Assembly: GCF_036850765.1 (NCBI RefSeq)
Contig: NC_089498.1
Coordinates: 56,409,795-56,473,794, forward strand
From: Saccopteryx bilineata
Taxonomy: Eukaryota > Chordata > Mammalia > Chiroptera > Emballonuridae
DNA length: 64,000 nt
Direction: 5' to 3'
Shown: piece by piece, positions 35,902 through 46,639 of the stretch
How positions within the stretch are numbered: position 1 is the stretch's first letter
How the letters are laid out: the number at the start of each line of letters is the position of its first letter
Made by a program: the position numbers and the translations under genes
The notes under the pieces: generated by a model
Told to the model about the DNA's origin: nothing
The model's input: only the letters and a program-made list of their open reading frames with translations
Database searches by the model: none

Positions 35902-36442
35902 TGTTGGGCAAATGAGTTTATAAAATCTGTATTTTTTGAGTTTGCTCAGTTCTATTTTTAAAAATGGCCACTGCCCACGTGAATGACACTGCCAGGTGAA
36001 AACTACAAATTACCTTCCTGCTTGGGAAGGGTCATTGTTATGCTAATGTGTGCTGGTGTGGGATCTTTGTGGGCCCACGTAGTTTTTTAGAAGGGGGAAG
36101 AAGAGGAAGAAGAAAAAGAAGCCAAGATGGAAGGGAAGGAGAGAGAAGCCAGTTTTGCAGAGTAAGAAGCTATGTTGGCAGATGGGGAACCAGAGGTGAC
36201 TTAGACTGGTGGGGGCCTTTGATTCTAGGAAAAACTGGAAAAGATTTTTCTGGTTGTAGAACCGGAGAACGTGTGAGTGGGTTTTGGAGCCCTGTGTGTT
36301 TTACTCGCAGGCCTGTTTTGAGGCTAGAATAAAGGAATGGCCCACCAGTGTTTGGCTCCACAGTTTCTTTACCATCGGCCCAAATCTAATGGGAACCCGC
36401 ACGTGCCTGGCAGCAACTGCAGTCATGACTACTGGCCATACA
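35902..36442 (+). mobile_element. Solo LTR (family A, copy 3) with perfect target duplication
   Basis: It starts TGTTGGGCAAATGAG and ends GGCCATACA. A 5-bp duplication CCCTT flanks it at 35897-35901 and 36443-36447. A poly-A signal AATAAA lies at about 36329, in the expected place before the R/U5 region. It is in the opposite orientation to copies 1 and 2. No retroviral genes adjoin it. Confidence 0.85.
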
Positions 36443-36447
36443 CCCTT

Positions 36448-37533
36448 ATTTCCTGCTTCTTCTCATAAGAAGTTGGTGTTTGAAGCTGTATGGAGGTACC
36501 TCAGACACTGTACTGGAGCCTTTTCTGGTGCTACCAAAAGACAGATTTCTTTCCTTTGTAATTTTTTTTTTCAAATCACCAATTCTCATTTCTGAAAATT
36601 CAGGTTTGGTTGATTTATTCTAAGTAAATATTTTATGCAAAGTAGAAAAGTACTTTCAACTAGTATTTATTGAGCTATTATTTAATCTCCATGGTGCAGA
36701 TAGATTTGTTGCCCGTGTAAATGGAATTCTTTTGTGGAGCCATGGGAAATGTATTTTGTGGACCCACTCATAGGGGGATTTGGGGTATAGTGGTAAAATG
36801 TATCCAAATAAAAACAAAGGACTGTCCCCAGGTGCCCAATGTCTCATCCATGACCAGTGGCACAACTCTGTTTAACTGTGGAAGAAGTCCTGGCCTGGTG
36901 AGCACAAGTTCCCAGGAAGAGGGTCAGGATCCAGAACTATATTGCCATCACCCTGGCATTATAGTGGTAGTCCTGTGGTAAGGTACCAAAGAATGGAAAA
37001 ATTAATATTATATTTTAGAAGAGTCAAGTTTCTTGCCCTCTCCTTTCTGTAGAAAGTGAAGGAAGAGGAATGTAGGAGTCTCCTGGCTTGCAGAAAGAAA
37101 CCCTTGTGTAGGAAACCCCCTTTTACTAGGAAGCTTAAAGAGAATTTTATTATTTGGGCTAAGCATACAGAGAGATTTTGTAAATATGATTTTTATACTT
37201 GTGTGTGATTGGCACCAGCTCAGAATGGACAACAGCATTGTGTTGTAAATGGAGAGGTTTTGTGCTGGGTTTTGAATGGAAATGGGAAGGAGACTTGGAT
37301 TCCCCCACACACACACCTGTGAGGAAGAAGGTAAACACTTAGCCAGGTGCAGGGGTGGGGGTGGGAACGGAAGAAAAATTAGGCAAGCCCTTTACTCTTC
37401 CCCTTTTTTTCTTTAATGGGCAATTAAAAATCACTTATCTCCTGACATCATGTAAGCCCCTCTCCCATCCTGAAAATGTGTGATTAATGGATATACCTCT
37501 AGACAAAGGAATAGCAGATGAACACTAAAAAAT
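36448..37533. other. Unassigned, moderately G-rich DNA
   Basis: No confident call. Base composition is more balanced than the AT-rich surroundings. It could include part of the upstream LTR of the retroviral remnant that follows, but I could not find a boundary. Confidence 0.35.
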
Positions 37534-37544
37534 TTAAGAATGTC

Positions 37545-37912
37545 TTTTTTTTTTTTTGTATTTTTCTGAAGTTGGAAATGGGGAGGCAGACAGACTCCCG
37601 CATGTGGGCAATCGGGATCCACCTGGCACACCCACAAGGGGGTGATGCTCTGCCCATCTGGGGTGTTGCTCTGTTGCAACCAGGGCCATTCTAGCACCAA
37701 GGCAGAGGCCATGGAGCCATCCTCAGCGCCCAGGCCAACTTTGCTCCAATGAAGCCTTGGCTGTGGGAGGGGAAGAGAGAGACAGAGAAGAAGGAGAGGG
37801 GGAGGGTGAAGAAGTAGATGGGTGCTTCTTCTGTGTGCCCTGGCTGGGATTCAAACCCAGGACTTCTGCACTCCAGGCCGACACTCTACCACTGAGCCAA
37901 CCAGTCAGGGCC
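37545..37912 (-). mobile_element. Ves-type SINE with 11-bp target duplication
   Basis: Reversed copy with target duplication TTAAGAATGTC at 37534-37544 and 37913-37923. One module copy. Boxes are recognisable but mutated. Confidence 0.93.
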
Positions 37913-38012
37913 TTAAGAATGTCTTTTAATATGTTAAATGATATCCTTCATTATTGTGTTACCTTATAAGTTTTAATATATAGGAATGCTTTTTATAAAT
38001 CTTATAGATAGA

Positions 38013-38263
38013 TGTTATAAGCTTAATAATGATTATGTCATGCTCCCCTCCCTGTTCCTTTTCCCGTCAACTTGTGTGTGATCAAGTATATATAACCTGC
38101 CTCAGAGCTATATTCTGCAGGGCATGATTTGGGTCAGCTATACTCTGTGTTTGTCATATGCAGCCGGCTTATTAATAAATCTCCTTCGTTTAATAAAACT
38201 TCTTAAAAATTTATTTGGACTTGGTGTCTCTATGTAAACCCAGTGAAACAGTACTTTAAAACA
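38013..38263 (+). mobile_element. 3' part of a gammaretrovirus-like 5' LTR
   Basis: Features in order: TATA-like 'agtatatataacctgcc' near 38085, two AATAAA signals at about 38174 and 38191, and an end in ACA at 38263, two bases before the primer-binding site. The upstream edge is uncertain: 38013 (TGTTATAAGC) is a candidate TG start, but a SINE lies just upstream and the true U3 may extend further left. No matching 3' LTR was found in the window. Confidence 0.65.
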
Positions 38264-38265
38264 TT

Positions 38266-38283
38266 TGGGGGCTCGTCCAGGAT
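38266..38283 (+). other. Retroviral primer-binding site, tRNA-Pro type
   Basis: The 18 bases TGGGGGCTCGTCCAGGAT match the classical tRNA-Pro primer site of gammaretroviruses with one difference (A for G at position 14). It follows the LTR end directly, as it should. Confidence 0.88.
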
Positions 38284-40100
38284 CCAGTGTTCCATGTCAT
38301 TGGGTAGAGACACCCAGATCGGCTGGTCGCTTTGGAGGGTCGCCTGACCCTGCTTGATCACAAGAAGAAGCACCACCTGAAACATTCCAGTGCTACTGTT
38401 TTCCTGTGGGGTTCAGACAGCTCTTCGGTAGACACCCCTGATCCCCAAATTTGACAATTTGGCAGAGAAATCGAGGAGGTAGGTAAAGCAACTCTTTTGC
38501 TTTACTGAATTCTAGCTTTTTGTCCATTCTGAATTCTAGCTTTTCTGTTTGTGATTAGTCAATTTGGACTATTGCATGGGGACCTGATGTGGTCTCACTC
38601 ACGCAGTAGGCTCTCCAAGACCGAGACATCAGTGGAGAGTTTTGGGTCCTGCCTTGAGCTTTTCTGGGACATGTCTGGTTGTACTCTAGGAAGACATTTG
38701 TGGGAACCAAGTCTTGACTCAGACTTCCAGGGACATCTAGTTGTGTTCTCAAAAAAAAAAAACCATTAGTGGGGACATTTGTTCATGCTCAAGGAAGGCA
38801 TCAGTGGGGAGTGAATTAACCAGGTTAATCAGTCCTGCCTTGGACTTCCAGGGACATCTTTGTGTTTGTCAGATCTCATTCTTTGTTTTTATTGTTTCTG
38901 TATAAAACCCCTTAGTAATTGATGTGTGAGTAGAGATTTCTGGTTCCTGAGCCTAAGCCCTCCCAGGGACACAACTGAGCAAGCACCAGAGAGGCCCCTA
39001 ACAGGGGAACCCCTTCCTTTGTTTATTAAGCTGTGTGCCTAAATAGTAAATAATCTGTTTTCTCTCTTTGTCAGAAAAATCTCTGGTATAATTTTAATTG
39101 GAAGAAGTAAAGCATGCTCATTTAAATTTCTTGATTTGTAATTTGTGTATGTGAAGTCTTTGTTTAATATATGAATGCGTGTGTTTTTTTTGTTTTGTTT
39201 TGTTTTTGGTATTTTTCTGAAGCTGGAAATGGGGAGAGACAGTCAGACAGACTCCCACATGCGCCCGACCGGGATCCACCCGGCACGCCCACCAGGGGCG
39301 AAGCTCTGCCCACCAGGGGGGATGCTCTGCCCCTCCGGGGTGTCGCTCTGCCGTGACCAGAGCCACTCTAGCACCTGGGGCAGAGGCCAAGGAGCCATCC
39401 CCAGCACCCGGGCTTTCTTTGCTCCAATGGAGCCTTGGCTGTGGGAGGGGAAGAGAGAGACAGAAAGGAAGGAGGGGGTGGAGAAGCAAATGGGCGCTTC
39501 TCTTATGTGCCCTGGCCGGGAATCGAACTCGGGTCCCCCGCACGCTAGGCCGACGCGTTACCGCTGAGCCAACCCAGGGCCAGAATGCGTGTGTTTTTAA
39601 GAGCTGAATTAAATTCTTGCATACAAAAATTGGTAATTTCTGGCTTAAAACCAGAGGTCAAAAGTGAAGCGAAATTTGTAAACCTCATATGAGCTAGTGG
39701 CTGTCTGCCAGAGCCCACAAATTATAAAACTAGCAAAATTTATAAAAATCTTAAAAAATTCTTAAATTGTGAATTGTCTGTACTGTAGGTTCTTTTTGTT
39801 CATCCAAGAAATCTCTCATGACATTTCATGGTATGGGCCTTCCTCCATGAACCCAATGAATCTCTGTTCTTGGATCTAAGATCTCTGGCTTCAGGGTACT
39901 CTGTCTGACTTTTCCTCTGAAGAAATTGTTCTCTTCTGTTGGCTCCTACCTCTTGTCTTGTGTAATAATTGGCACCTCTATAGTCAAACATCCTTTATTC
40001 TGAGTACTAATTATTATCTGTCTTATCTTTCTTCCCTTTATTATTGTGCAAATTCCTGCATTCTCCTGGACAGTTTTAATTTTGTAAATTGGTGGCCCTA
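38284..40100 (+). mobile_element. Retroviral leader region with imperfect repeats and a Ves insertion
   Basis: This is the stretch between the primer-binding site and gag. Phrases 'cttccagggacatct' recur at about 38723 and 38841, each near 'catcagtgggga'-type text, suggesting degenerate repeats of roughly 100 bp. A Ves SINE (39184-39582) lies inside. At about 1.4 kb without the SINE it is long for a leader. Assigned by position only. Confidence 0.5.
39184..39582 (-). mobile_element. Ves-type SINE with 11-bp target duplication
   Basis: Reversed copy flanked by GAATGCGTGTG at 39173-39183 and 39583-39593. It carries the doubled CCCCTGGTGGGC-type module. The head end is slightly shortened ('gagccaacccagggc'). 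Confidence 0.93.
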
Positions 40101-40624
40101 GCTATTAAATATGAGAGGAGGGCCCCATACACAAAAGACCCCCCTTAGGCTGTCTTCTAAAGCACTTTCAAGAAGCCTATGGAGACGATCAAGGGTACGG
40201 AATTAAATGGTCAAAAAGAAGATTTTGCACTCTCTGTGAATCAGAATGGCCCACCTTTGGGGTAGGATGGCCATCGGCCAGGTATTTTAATCCCCAGCTG
40301 GTAAGGGCAGTCTGAAACATTGTGACTGAGGATCTGGGCCACCCTGACCAGTTCCCCTACATTGATCAATGGCTAAATTTAACAGTGAGCCCGCCACAAT
40401 GGCTAAAAGCATGCTTGATACAGAAAGGGTGCTATGTCTTCCTAGTCTGGCCAGATTTACATCTAAGACAAAAAGTGGATTTGAGAGAAAGGATTAAGAC
40501 TCCACTAGGAAAGAATCAGTGCACATATTGCAGAAAGGAGAAGGCTGAGGAATATGCCCTGGGAAGTGTTTCTCCAGCCTCTGGGGGAAAAGGGCAGCAA
40601 GTGAATGATTTGAGAGAAGAGTAA
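40100..40624 (+). pseudogene. Endogenous gammaretrovirus gag matrix remnant
   Basis: Translation shows a matrix-domain-like segment of retroviral Gag: a CESEWPTFGVGWP-type stretch (about 40235-40285) and GHPDQFPYIDQWL (from about 40337), both typical of gammaretroviral matrix proteins. An in-frame TGA at 40313-40315 separates them, so it is inactive. The open part (40322-40624) ends at TAA and is followed by non-retroviral text. No capsid, pol or env was recognised downstream. Together with the primer-binding site at 38266 this identifies a class I ERV. The matrix domain would normally target Gag to the membrane. Confidence 0.7.
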
Positions 40625-40960
40625 GAGGCCAGGTTGAGACACGCAGTATGCAGAACAATGGGGTAGGGGCATGGCCACAGAGAGGCTAGCGCAGGCCTGT
40701 TCCCCCCACCCCCACCTCCCTGGCACTTGGCCAGGTTGAGATTCAGCCCTCCTTGGATTGTGCAAGAAGGGCCAGGTAAAAATGTTTAGAAAATAACAAA
40801 CCATGGGTGTAGACCTTGTTAATTATCAGTTTATTGAAATAAAAATGAGTAATAGAATATGGGATTATAGGAAATGGGATTGTCAGGGATAGACTCTCTG
40901 GCTGCCTCTCTCCTTTCCCCTCACCTAAGACTTGAAAGTCACACAGGCCCTTCATTGAAA
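40625..40960. other. Unassigned DNA after the gag remnant
   Basis: Contains a C-rich run near 40704. No retroviral continuation is apparent; the element is truncated or rearranged here. Confidence 0.4.
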
Positions 40961-41173
40961 CCCTGGTCAGCAAACTGCGGCTCGTTAACCACATGCAATT
41001 TTTTTGGTCCCTTGAATGTAGCTCTCCTACAAAATACCATGTGCAGGCACTACCTCAATAAGGAATGTACCTACCTATCTAGTTTAAGTTTAAAAATTTG
41101 ACTCTCAAAGGAAATTTTTATTGCTGTACTGTTAATATTTGGCTCTGTTAACTAATGAGTTTGCCAACCACTG
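40961..41173. mobile_element. Nonautonomous hAT element, second copy
   Basis: Nearly collinear with 14632-14845, with shared phrases 'aaaataccatgtgcaggcac' and 'tttgccaaccactg' at the right end. The flanking 8-mers (CATTGAAA and GGATAGGA) do not match, so the duplication is lost or the element was rearranged after insertion. Confidence 0.85.
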
Positions 41174-42084
41174 GGATAGGAGTAGTGGCTTATTGTCCTC
41201 CACTGGTGTGTGAAAAGTTGTAGAAAAAAATATTTTCTATGTTAAAAATGTATAAGTTATTTCAAAAGATTTTTGTTAAATTCTTTTATTTGCTATTTCA
41301 TAGCCCTGTGATGTTGAAATCTTGCCTTAAATATTAGGGAATATATAATAATTGTTAATAATGTCTTTTATATGATGTTTAGTTTATTATCATTTTTGAA
41401 GCAGTATGTTCAGTGTTAGGTCACCAAACCTAGAGTGACAAATTTACTATTGATTGGCTTAACAGTAGAATTCTCAACATAATAGGTAGAAAAAAAAACC
41501 CCAAAAATAAATAACCAATTGTGGTAATAGGAAACATTTTAAATTTTGAGCCCAGATTGAAAGGGCTAAAAGATGTGAATAGAAATCTGTTTCTCTTGAG
41601 CTTTTTAGACATTATCTATTAGGGTGCATAAAATTACAGCATAAATAAGGTATGTTTTCTTAGAATGTGAAAGAAATTTATGATTAAGAAGAATATAAGA
41701 TTTATTAGTCATTTCAGTTGGTGATTGTAACTAAATCATTAAAATGTAAGACATAAATGTAATAAGAAATAGTTTAAATCCTTTTTTCCCATGTGACCTA
41801 TAAAATTAGAAAGCTCAGAATTCCCTTTATCAGGGAAGTTCAAGCCCTGACAGGACTGTTAGAACCTGTTAGACAATAGAGACCACCTCAAGAAAATGTT
41901 TCTAATTGTCTAGCTTAAGTGAAATTCTAACAACCAAGCAAGTGAGGAAGGTCTAAACACTTTCCACCAGTTTCTGTTAGCCAGGATTGGAAAAAATACT
42001 GAAGCAGTCAACTTAGCCTTTACATAACAATCCGCTCTAGAAATTAATTGGAGATTAAATTTCCAGAGAAAGTTTATTGTTAAT
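41174..42084. other. AT-rich DNA, no gene seen
   Basis: No recognisable element. Confidence 0.4.
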
Positions 42085-42297
42085 ACCATTACCTGTATTA
42101 GCTTCTAAGGTTTTATAACAAAGAACCACAGACTGAGTAAATTAATACACTAGAAATGTATTCCCTCACAGTTTTGGAGGCTAGAAATTTGAAGTAAAGG
42201 TGTTGGCAAAGGTCCTCCAAGGCTGTAGTAAAAGATCCTTTCTTGCTTCCTCAGCTTCTAGTGACACCTGGTATTACTTGAATTACAGAAGCATTTT

Positions 42298-43375
42298 TTA
42301 AATTAAATTAATTGGGGTGATATTAATTAATAAAATTATATGTTTCAAGTGCATAATTCTATGAAATATCATCTGTATATTACATTATGTGCCCACCCCC
42401 AAAGTCAGTCTTCTTCCATCATCATGTATTTGACCCTTTACCCTTTACTATCCCACTACCCTTTCGCTCTGGTAACCACCATACAGTTGTCTGTATCTTT
42501 GAGTTTTTGTTTGTTTTTCTTGTATGCTCATTTGTTGCTTTGTTTAATATCCCACTTATCAGTGATATAATATGGTTCTTGACTTTTTCTGTCTGACTTA
42601 TGTCGTTTAGCATGATATTTTCAAGATCTATCCATGTTTTCCCAAATGGCAGTATTTCACCTTTTTCTGTCACTGTAGTATTCCATTGTATATATGTACC
42701 ACATTATATTTAAATTAAATTTATTGTAGTGACACTCATTAATAAAACCATAAAGATTTCAAGCATACGACTCTATAATATATCATCAGCACACTGCATC
42801 ATGTTCACCTCCCAAATCCTCTTTAAACAATCATCTATTGCCTGACCAGGTGGTGGCACAGTGGATAGAGCATTGGACTGGGATGCCAATGACCCAGATT
42901 CGAGACCCCGAGGTTACCAAATTAAGTGCAGGCTCATCTGGTTTGAGCAAAGATCACCAGCTTGGACCCAAGGTCGCTGGCTCGAGCAAGGGGTCACTCA
43001 GTCTGCTGAAGGCCCGTGGTCAAGGCACATATGAGAAAGCAATCAATGAACAACTAAGGTGTTGCAATGTGCAGCAAAAAACTAATGATTGATGCTTCTC
43101 ATCTCTCCGTTCCTGTCTGTCTGTCCCTGTCTATCCCTCTCTCTGACTCTCTCTCTGTCTCTGTTAAAAAAAAATTTTTTTTAAAACAACCATCTATTGC
43201 GGATACTTTGGTTGTTTCCATGTCTTGACCACCATGAATATGCTGCAATGAACATAGCGGTCATAACTTTGCAAACAAATGTTTTCAAATTGTTCAGGTA
43301 GACACCAAAAGAGGGATTGCTGGGATGTATAACTCTATTCTTAATATTTTAAGGAATGGCCATACCACCCTGAAC
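42298..43375 (-). mobile_element. L1-5: 5'-truncated L1 3' end, itself nested
   Basis: It starts on the left with an L1 3' UTR ('attggggtgatattaattaa') and continues into the ORF2 C-terminus (minus-strand fragment 42422-42673, including LENIMLNDISQTEK). A second L1 3' UTR ('aaaaccataaagatttcaag') begins near 42711, is followed by SINE sequence, then ORF2 text resumes ('ttggttgtttccatgtcttg', 43209). It is interpreted as one L1 fragment with another 3' fragment and a SINE inserted into it. Confidence 0.68.
42841..43185 (+). mobile_element. Long tRNA-derived SINE ('GCCTGACCAGG' type) with target duplication
   Basis: The head 'cctgaccaggtggtggcaca' 'gtggatagagc' gives an A box; 'gattcgagacccc' is the B-box region. 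It ends in a C/T-rich tract and A run. Target duplications ACAATCATCTATTG (42827-42840) and ACAACCATCTATTG (43186-43199) match at 13 of 14. The same family is at 60778-61112. Confidence 0.92.
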
Positions 43376-43625
43376 ACTCCAACCTCTGCTTTTGTCCTCA
43401 CATGGTTATCTTTCCTTCCTATCTCTGTTTCTGTGTCTCTTTGTACAAAGACACCAGTCATAATGGATTAAAAACCAATTTTACTTCTGTATGACTTCAT
43501 TTCAAATAATTACATCTGCAATAAACTTATACCTAAATAAGTTCACATTCTGAGGTTTTGAGAGGGGTTAGTACTTCAACCTATCTTTCTGAGGCATATA
43601 GAATTCAATGCTTTATAATACCATA

Positions 43626-45504
43626 GTATAAAGATAAATGAATATATGGTTAAAGATATTGTGATCAACTATATTAAGATACTACTATAATGGCAGAAAG
43701 AAATAATATCTGAGTGTGTTTTTATAACAAAGATAAACTTAGAATGAAACAGTTACCTTAGTAAACATTGAGGAGAGCCAGTCTTAATAATGAAATAGAT
43801 GTTTAAGCTCATCATTTGCCTTGACCTTCCTATTTACTGTATAATAAAACCATGTAAAATGTCAGAAAAAAGCAAAAAAAACAACACTGCATTGTCTTGC
43901 CTGTAGAAAAAAGCCACAATTACAGTGTTTCCATTTACATAGTTCATGGAAATTTTTGTCTAAAACTAAAATCTTAGTATTAAAACAAATTTAGATAATA
44001 CTTCCAATAATGCATCTATAACTCACTAGGTAATATTCTTATTTAGTCCAATCAGATATATTTCTGCTTTTCTTGATTTTTCCTAGAAATCATTAGGAAA
44101 ATGATGTAGCTTAGGCATGGTCATATGATCTGTCACTTTCTGCTTTATTTTGTCATAATATTATTTCAATTGTGGTTTCAGCTGTAAAAACTGGACTAAA
44201 TTTTCTTAGTATGGTAGTTAGTTAATAGGTTTAAGGCTTCCTGATTAGAACATAGATTTTCATCTTCAAAACCTTATTTATACATTGTCATAAGAAAAAA
44301 AGAATATCTGACTATCAAGACAGGTATATTTTAAACATATGATAAGAAAACTATGTAAGTGAAAATATAATGTACATACCAAATTTGAAACCAAATGTTA
44401 CTGATGTTACTGCTTTGTTTTATGTTAAATGAGATTTTTTAACAAGGCTAATGGGATATCTCAGGTGACTTTAAAAATATTTAAAGCAGGTAGACATCTT
44501 TATATATATTTTTTTACTTTATGAGTTTAATACTACTGTAAAATTCACAGCAACAGGTTCAAATATAATTGCCACATGTGGCTATTAAGAACTTGATATG
44601 TGACTAAACTAAAAATTAAACATTTAATTTGAATTACTTAAATAAAATTAATTTAAAACTAAAATATAAAGCAGAGTTAACTATTTTATTTTTGTTAAAC
44701 ATTTTTATTGTTTTGACATCACATTTTATTATAACTTTTGAAAATATAGTATTCAAATTAAGATGTGTGTGTGCAGAATTTGGAGACTGATAAAAATTAA
44801 TGTAAAATATCTCACTAATGACTTAATTAGGTTACATATTGAAGTAATAATATTTTACATTACTTTTTATGTAAATACATTTTGAAGTTGTGTGGTTCAC
44901 TTCATATTTCTATTAGACAGTAATCTAAAAAATATAGCTGTTTTACAGTTTCAAATTTGTAAACAATTCAGTTTTATTGTGAAGCATGATATTATATTTG
45001 CTAGAATAAATAAGAAGGAAAGGAGTATTTCAAACTCAAGTCTGACAGTAAAAAATATGTACTGGATATATAACATTTCACAGCAAACTATAGTTATTTG
45101 AGGGCTCATAACTTTTATGAGGATTGGTATTTTTTACTTTTTGTAATCAAAATTGCATTTTCACAAACATAACACTCCACCATAGACACACACATGTGCA
45201 CAGAGGCTCAGATGCATTGTAAACCATATTTCAAGTGGTTTTTTCACTTCACTTTGTAACCTGAAGTGGTGGTGTTCACAAAGTTTTCAAAGAAAAAAGA
45301 TTTAGTTTAAGAAAAGAAAATTCCAAGGTAAAGGGTTCTGCTTCATCCTATTAGTAGAGAAATTAAAATATTACTATTTATGTTTTTCTTAACCTTTCAT
45401 TTGGTAACTGTTTTGTCCTCATGTAAAAAGAAAAAGAAGAATTATATTAAGAAAATAGAACAAAGAAAATAGTACATAATATGTGCATATATATTCCTTT
45501 CATT
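43626..45504. other. AT-rich DNA with a possible old DNA-transposon fragment
   Basis: Around 44555-44590 the palindromic 'ccacatgtggctattaag' resembles the end of an old mammalian hAT-Charlie-type element, but I found no termini. The rest shows nothing. Confidence 0.3.
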
Positions 45505-45544
45505 TATATAAATTTTTTTCTTTACTCAGTCATTTTAGAGAAGA

Positions 45545-45593
<49 letters not shown>

Positions 45594-45698
45594 AAAGGAC
45601 ATCAATTTGTTTCTGTATGTACCCTGACCAGGGATTGATCCTGCAACCTTTAGATCTTTGGGACAATGTTTTAACCAACTGACCTATCCAACTAAGGC
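45505..45698 (-). mobile_element. Old tRNA-derived SINE with expanded (GA)n
   Basis: Reversed copy with head end 'ccaactgacctatccaacta' and reversed B-box area 'gggattgatcctgcaacc'. A (GA)n run at 45549-45584 lies at the usual C/T-rich site of this SINE type. Old: boxes are degraded and no target duplication was found. Confidence 0.72.
45549..45584. repeat. (GA)n microsatellite
   Basis: A nearly pure GA run within the SINE at 45505-45698. Confidence 0.9.
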
Positions 45699-46022
45699 AA
45701 TCTATTCTTTTTAAATCAATTATATTACTTAACCTTCACAATAACCTAAATATACAGTAAACGTGGAGCACATATATTTTTTAATTTTACTAATAAAACA
45801 AGTGTTTTTGTGTTATGCTTAAAATTACTCTGCAGCTATTTGTAGGCAAAGATATACCAAATTCTTTTTAGGGCATCCTTTACTCTGATATGCAACAGAG
45901 ATAAAGAGAGTTTAAAGAAAAATGAAGTTCTAGTTTAAAACAGGGAATGAGATTATATTAAAATACTGGTTTATTTGTCATTTCTTGGCCTTTCTTAATA
46001 ACTGCTACTAACAAAAAAAGAT

Positions 46023-46046
46023 CACACACACACACACACACACACA
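46023..46046. repeat. (CA)n microsatellite
   Basis: A pure CA run of about 12 units. Confidence 0.9.
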
Positions 46047-46212
46047 GCTCTATTACAAAATTAATTTCAAGTGCCATCACTTGAGAAAACCCATACGACA
46101 ATGAGTTATACTTTGAGGTTTGAAATTTTATTTTATTCAATCTAGTTTTGAATAAGGATCATACCAACCACCTTGAGGAGTTAGATCAAGGGTGGTTTTC
46201 TAAGATATACAG

Positions 46213-46214
<2 letters not shown>

Positions 46215-46267
<53 letters not shown>
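46215..46267. repeat. (AT)n microsatellite at a Ves tail
   Basis: A run of about 26 AT units directly abutting the reversed tail of the Ves copy that starts at 46268. Confidence 0.95.
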
Positions 46268-46272
<5 letters not shown>

Positions 46273-46630
46273 ATTTTTCTGAAGCTGGAAACGGGGAGAG
46301 ACAGTCAGACAGACTCCCACATGCGCCTGACTGGGATCCACCTGGCACGCCCACCAGGGGGCGATGCTCTGCCCCTCCGGGCGTCACTCTGTCACGACAA
46401 GAGCCACTCTAGCACCTGGGGCAAAGGCCAAGGAGCCATCCCCAGCGCCCGGGCCATCTTTGCTCCAATGGAGCCTCGCTGCGGGAAGGGAAGAGAGAGA
46501 CAGAGAGGAAGGAGAGGAGGAGGGGTGGAGAAGCAAATGGGCGCCTCTCCTGTGTGCCCTGGCCGGGAATCGAACCTGGGACTTTTGCATGCCAGGCCGA
46601 CGGTCTACCACTGAGCCAACCAGCCAGGGC
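46268..46630 (-). mobile_element. Ves-type SINE
   Basis: Reversed copy with clear reversed B box (GGGAATCGAACC) and head ending 'gagccaaccagccagggc'. One module copy. The (AT)n run obscures any target duplication. Confidence 0.92.
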
Positions 46631-46639
46631 AAAATATTT

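Larger units (their letters stand above)
42085..43625 (-). mobile_element. MLT1-like MaLR LTR split by L1 insertions
   Basis: The left part (42085-42290) reads like the MLT1 end: 'gtattagcttctaaggtttt', 'ctcacagttttggaggctag', 'aggtgttggcaaagg'. The right part (43376-43625) has 'aagacaccagtcataatgga', 'aattacatctgcaataaac' and 'gttagtacttcaacctatc', which are standard MLT1 phrases in reversed orientation. L1-derived DNA lies between. Both halves run in the expected order, so one LTR was interrupted. Confidence 0.72.

Noticed and set aside
36721..36981. 86-codon frame that might be part of a retroviral envelope
   Set aside because: No furin site, transmembrane segment or other envelope landmark is visible, and there is no link to the gag remnant.
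38556..38800. Open frames in the retroviral leader as an extra viral gene
   Set aside because: They are short, disagree in frame with each other and coincide with degenerate repeats. No known product is apparent.
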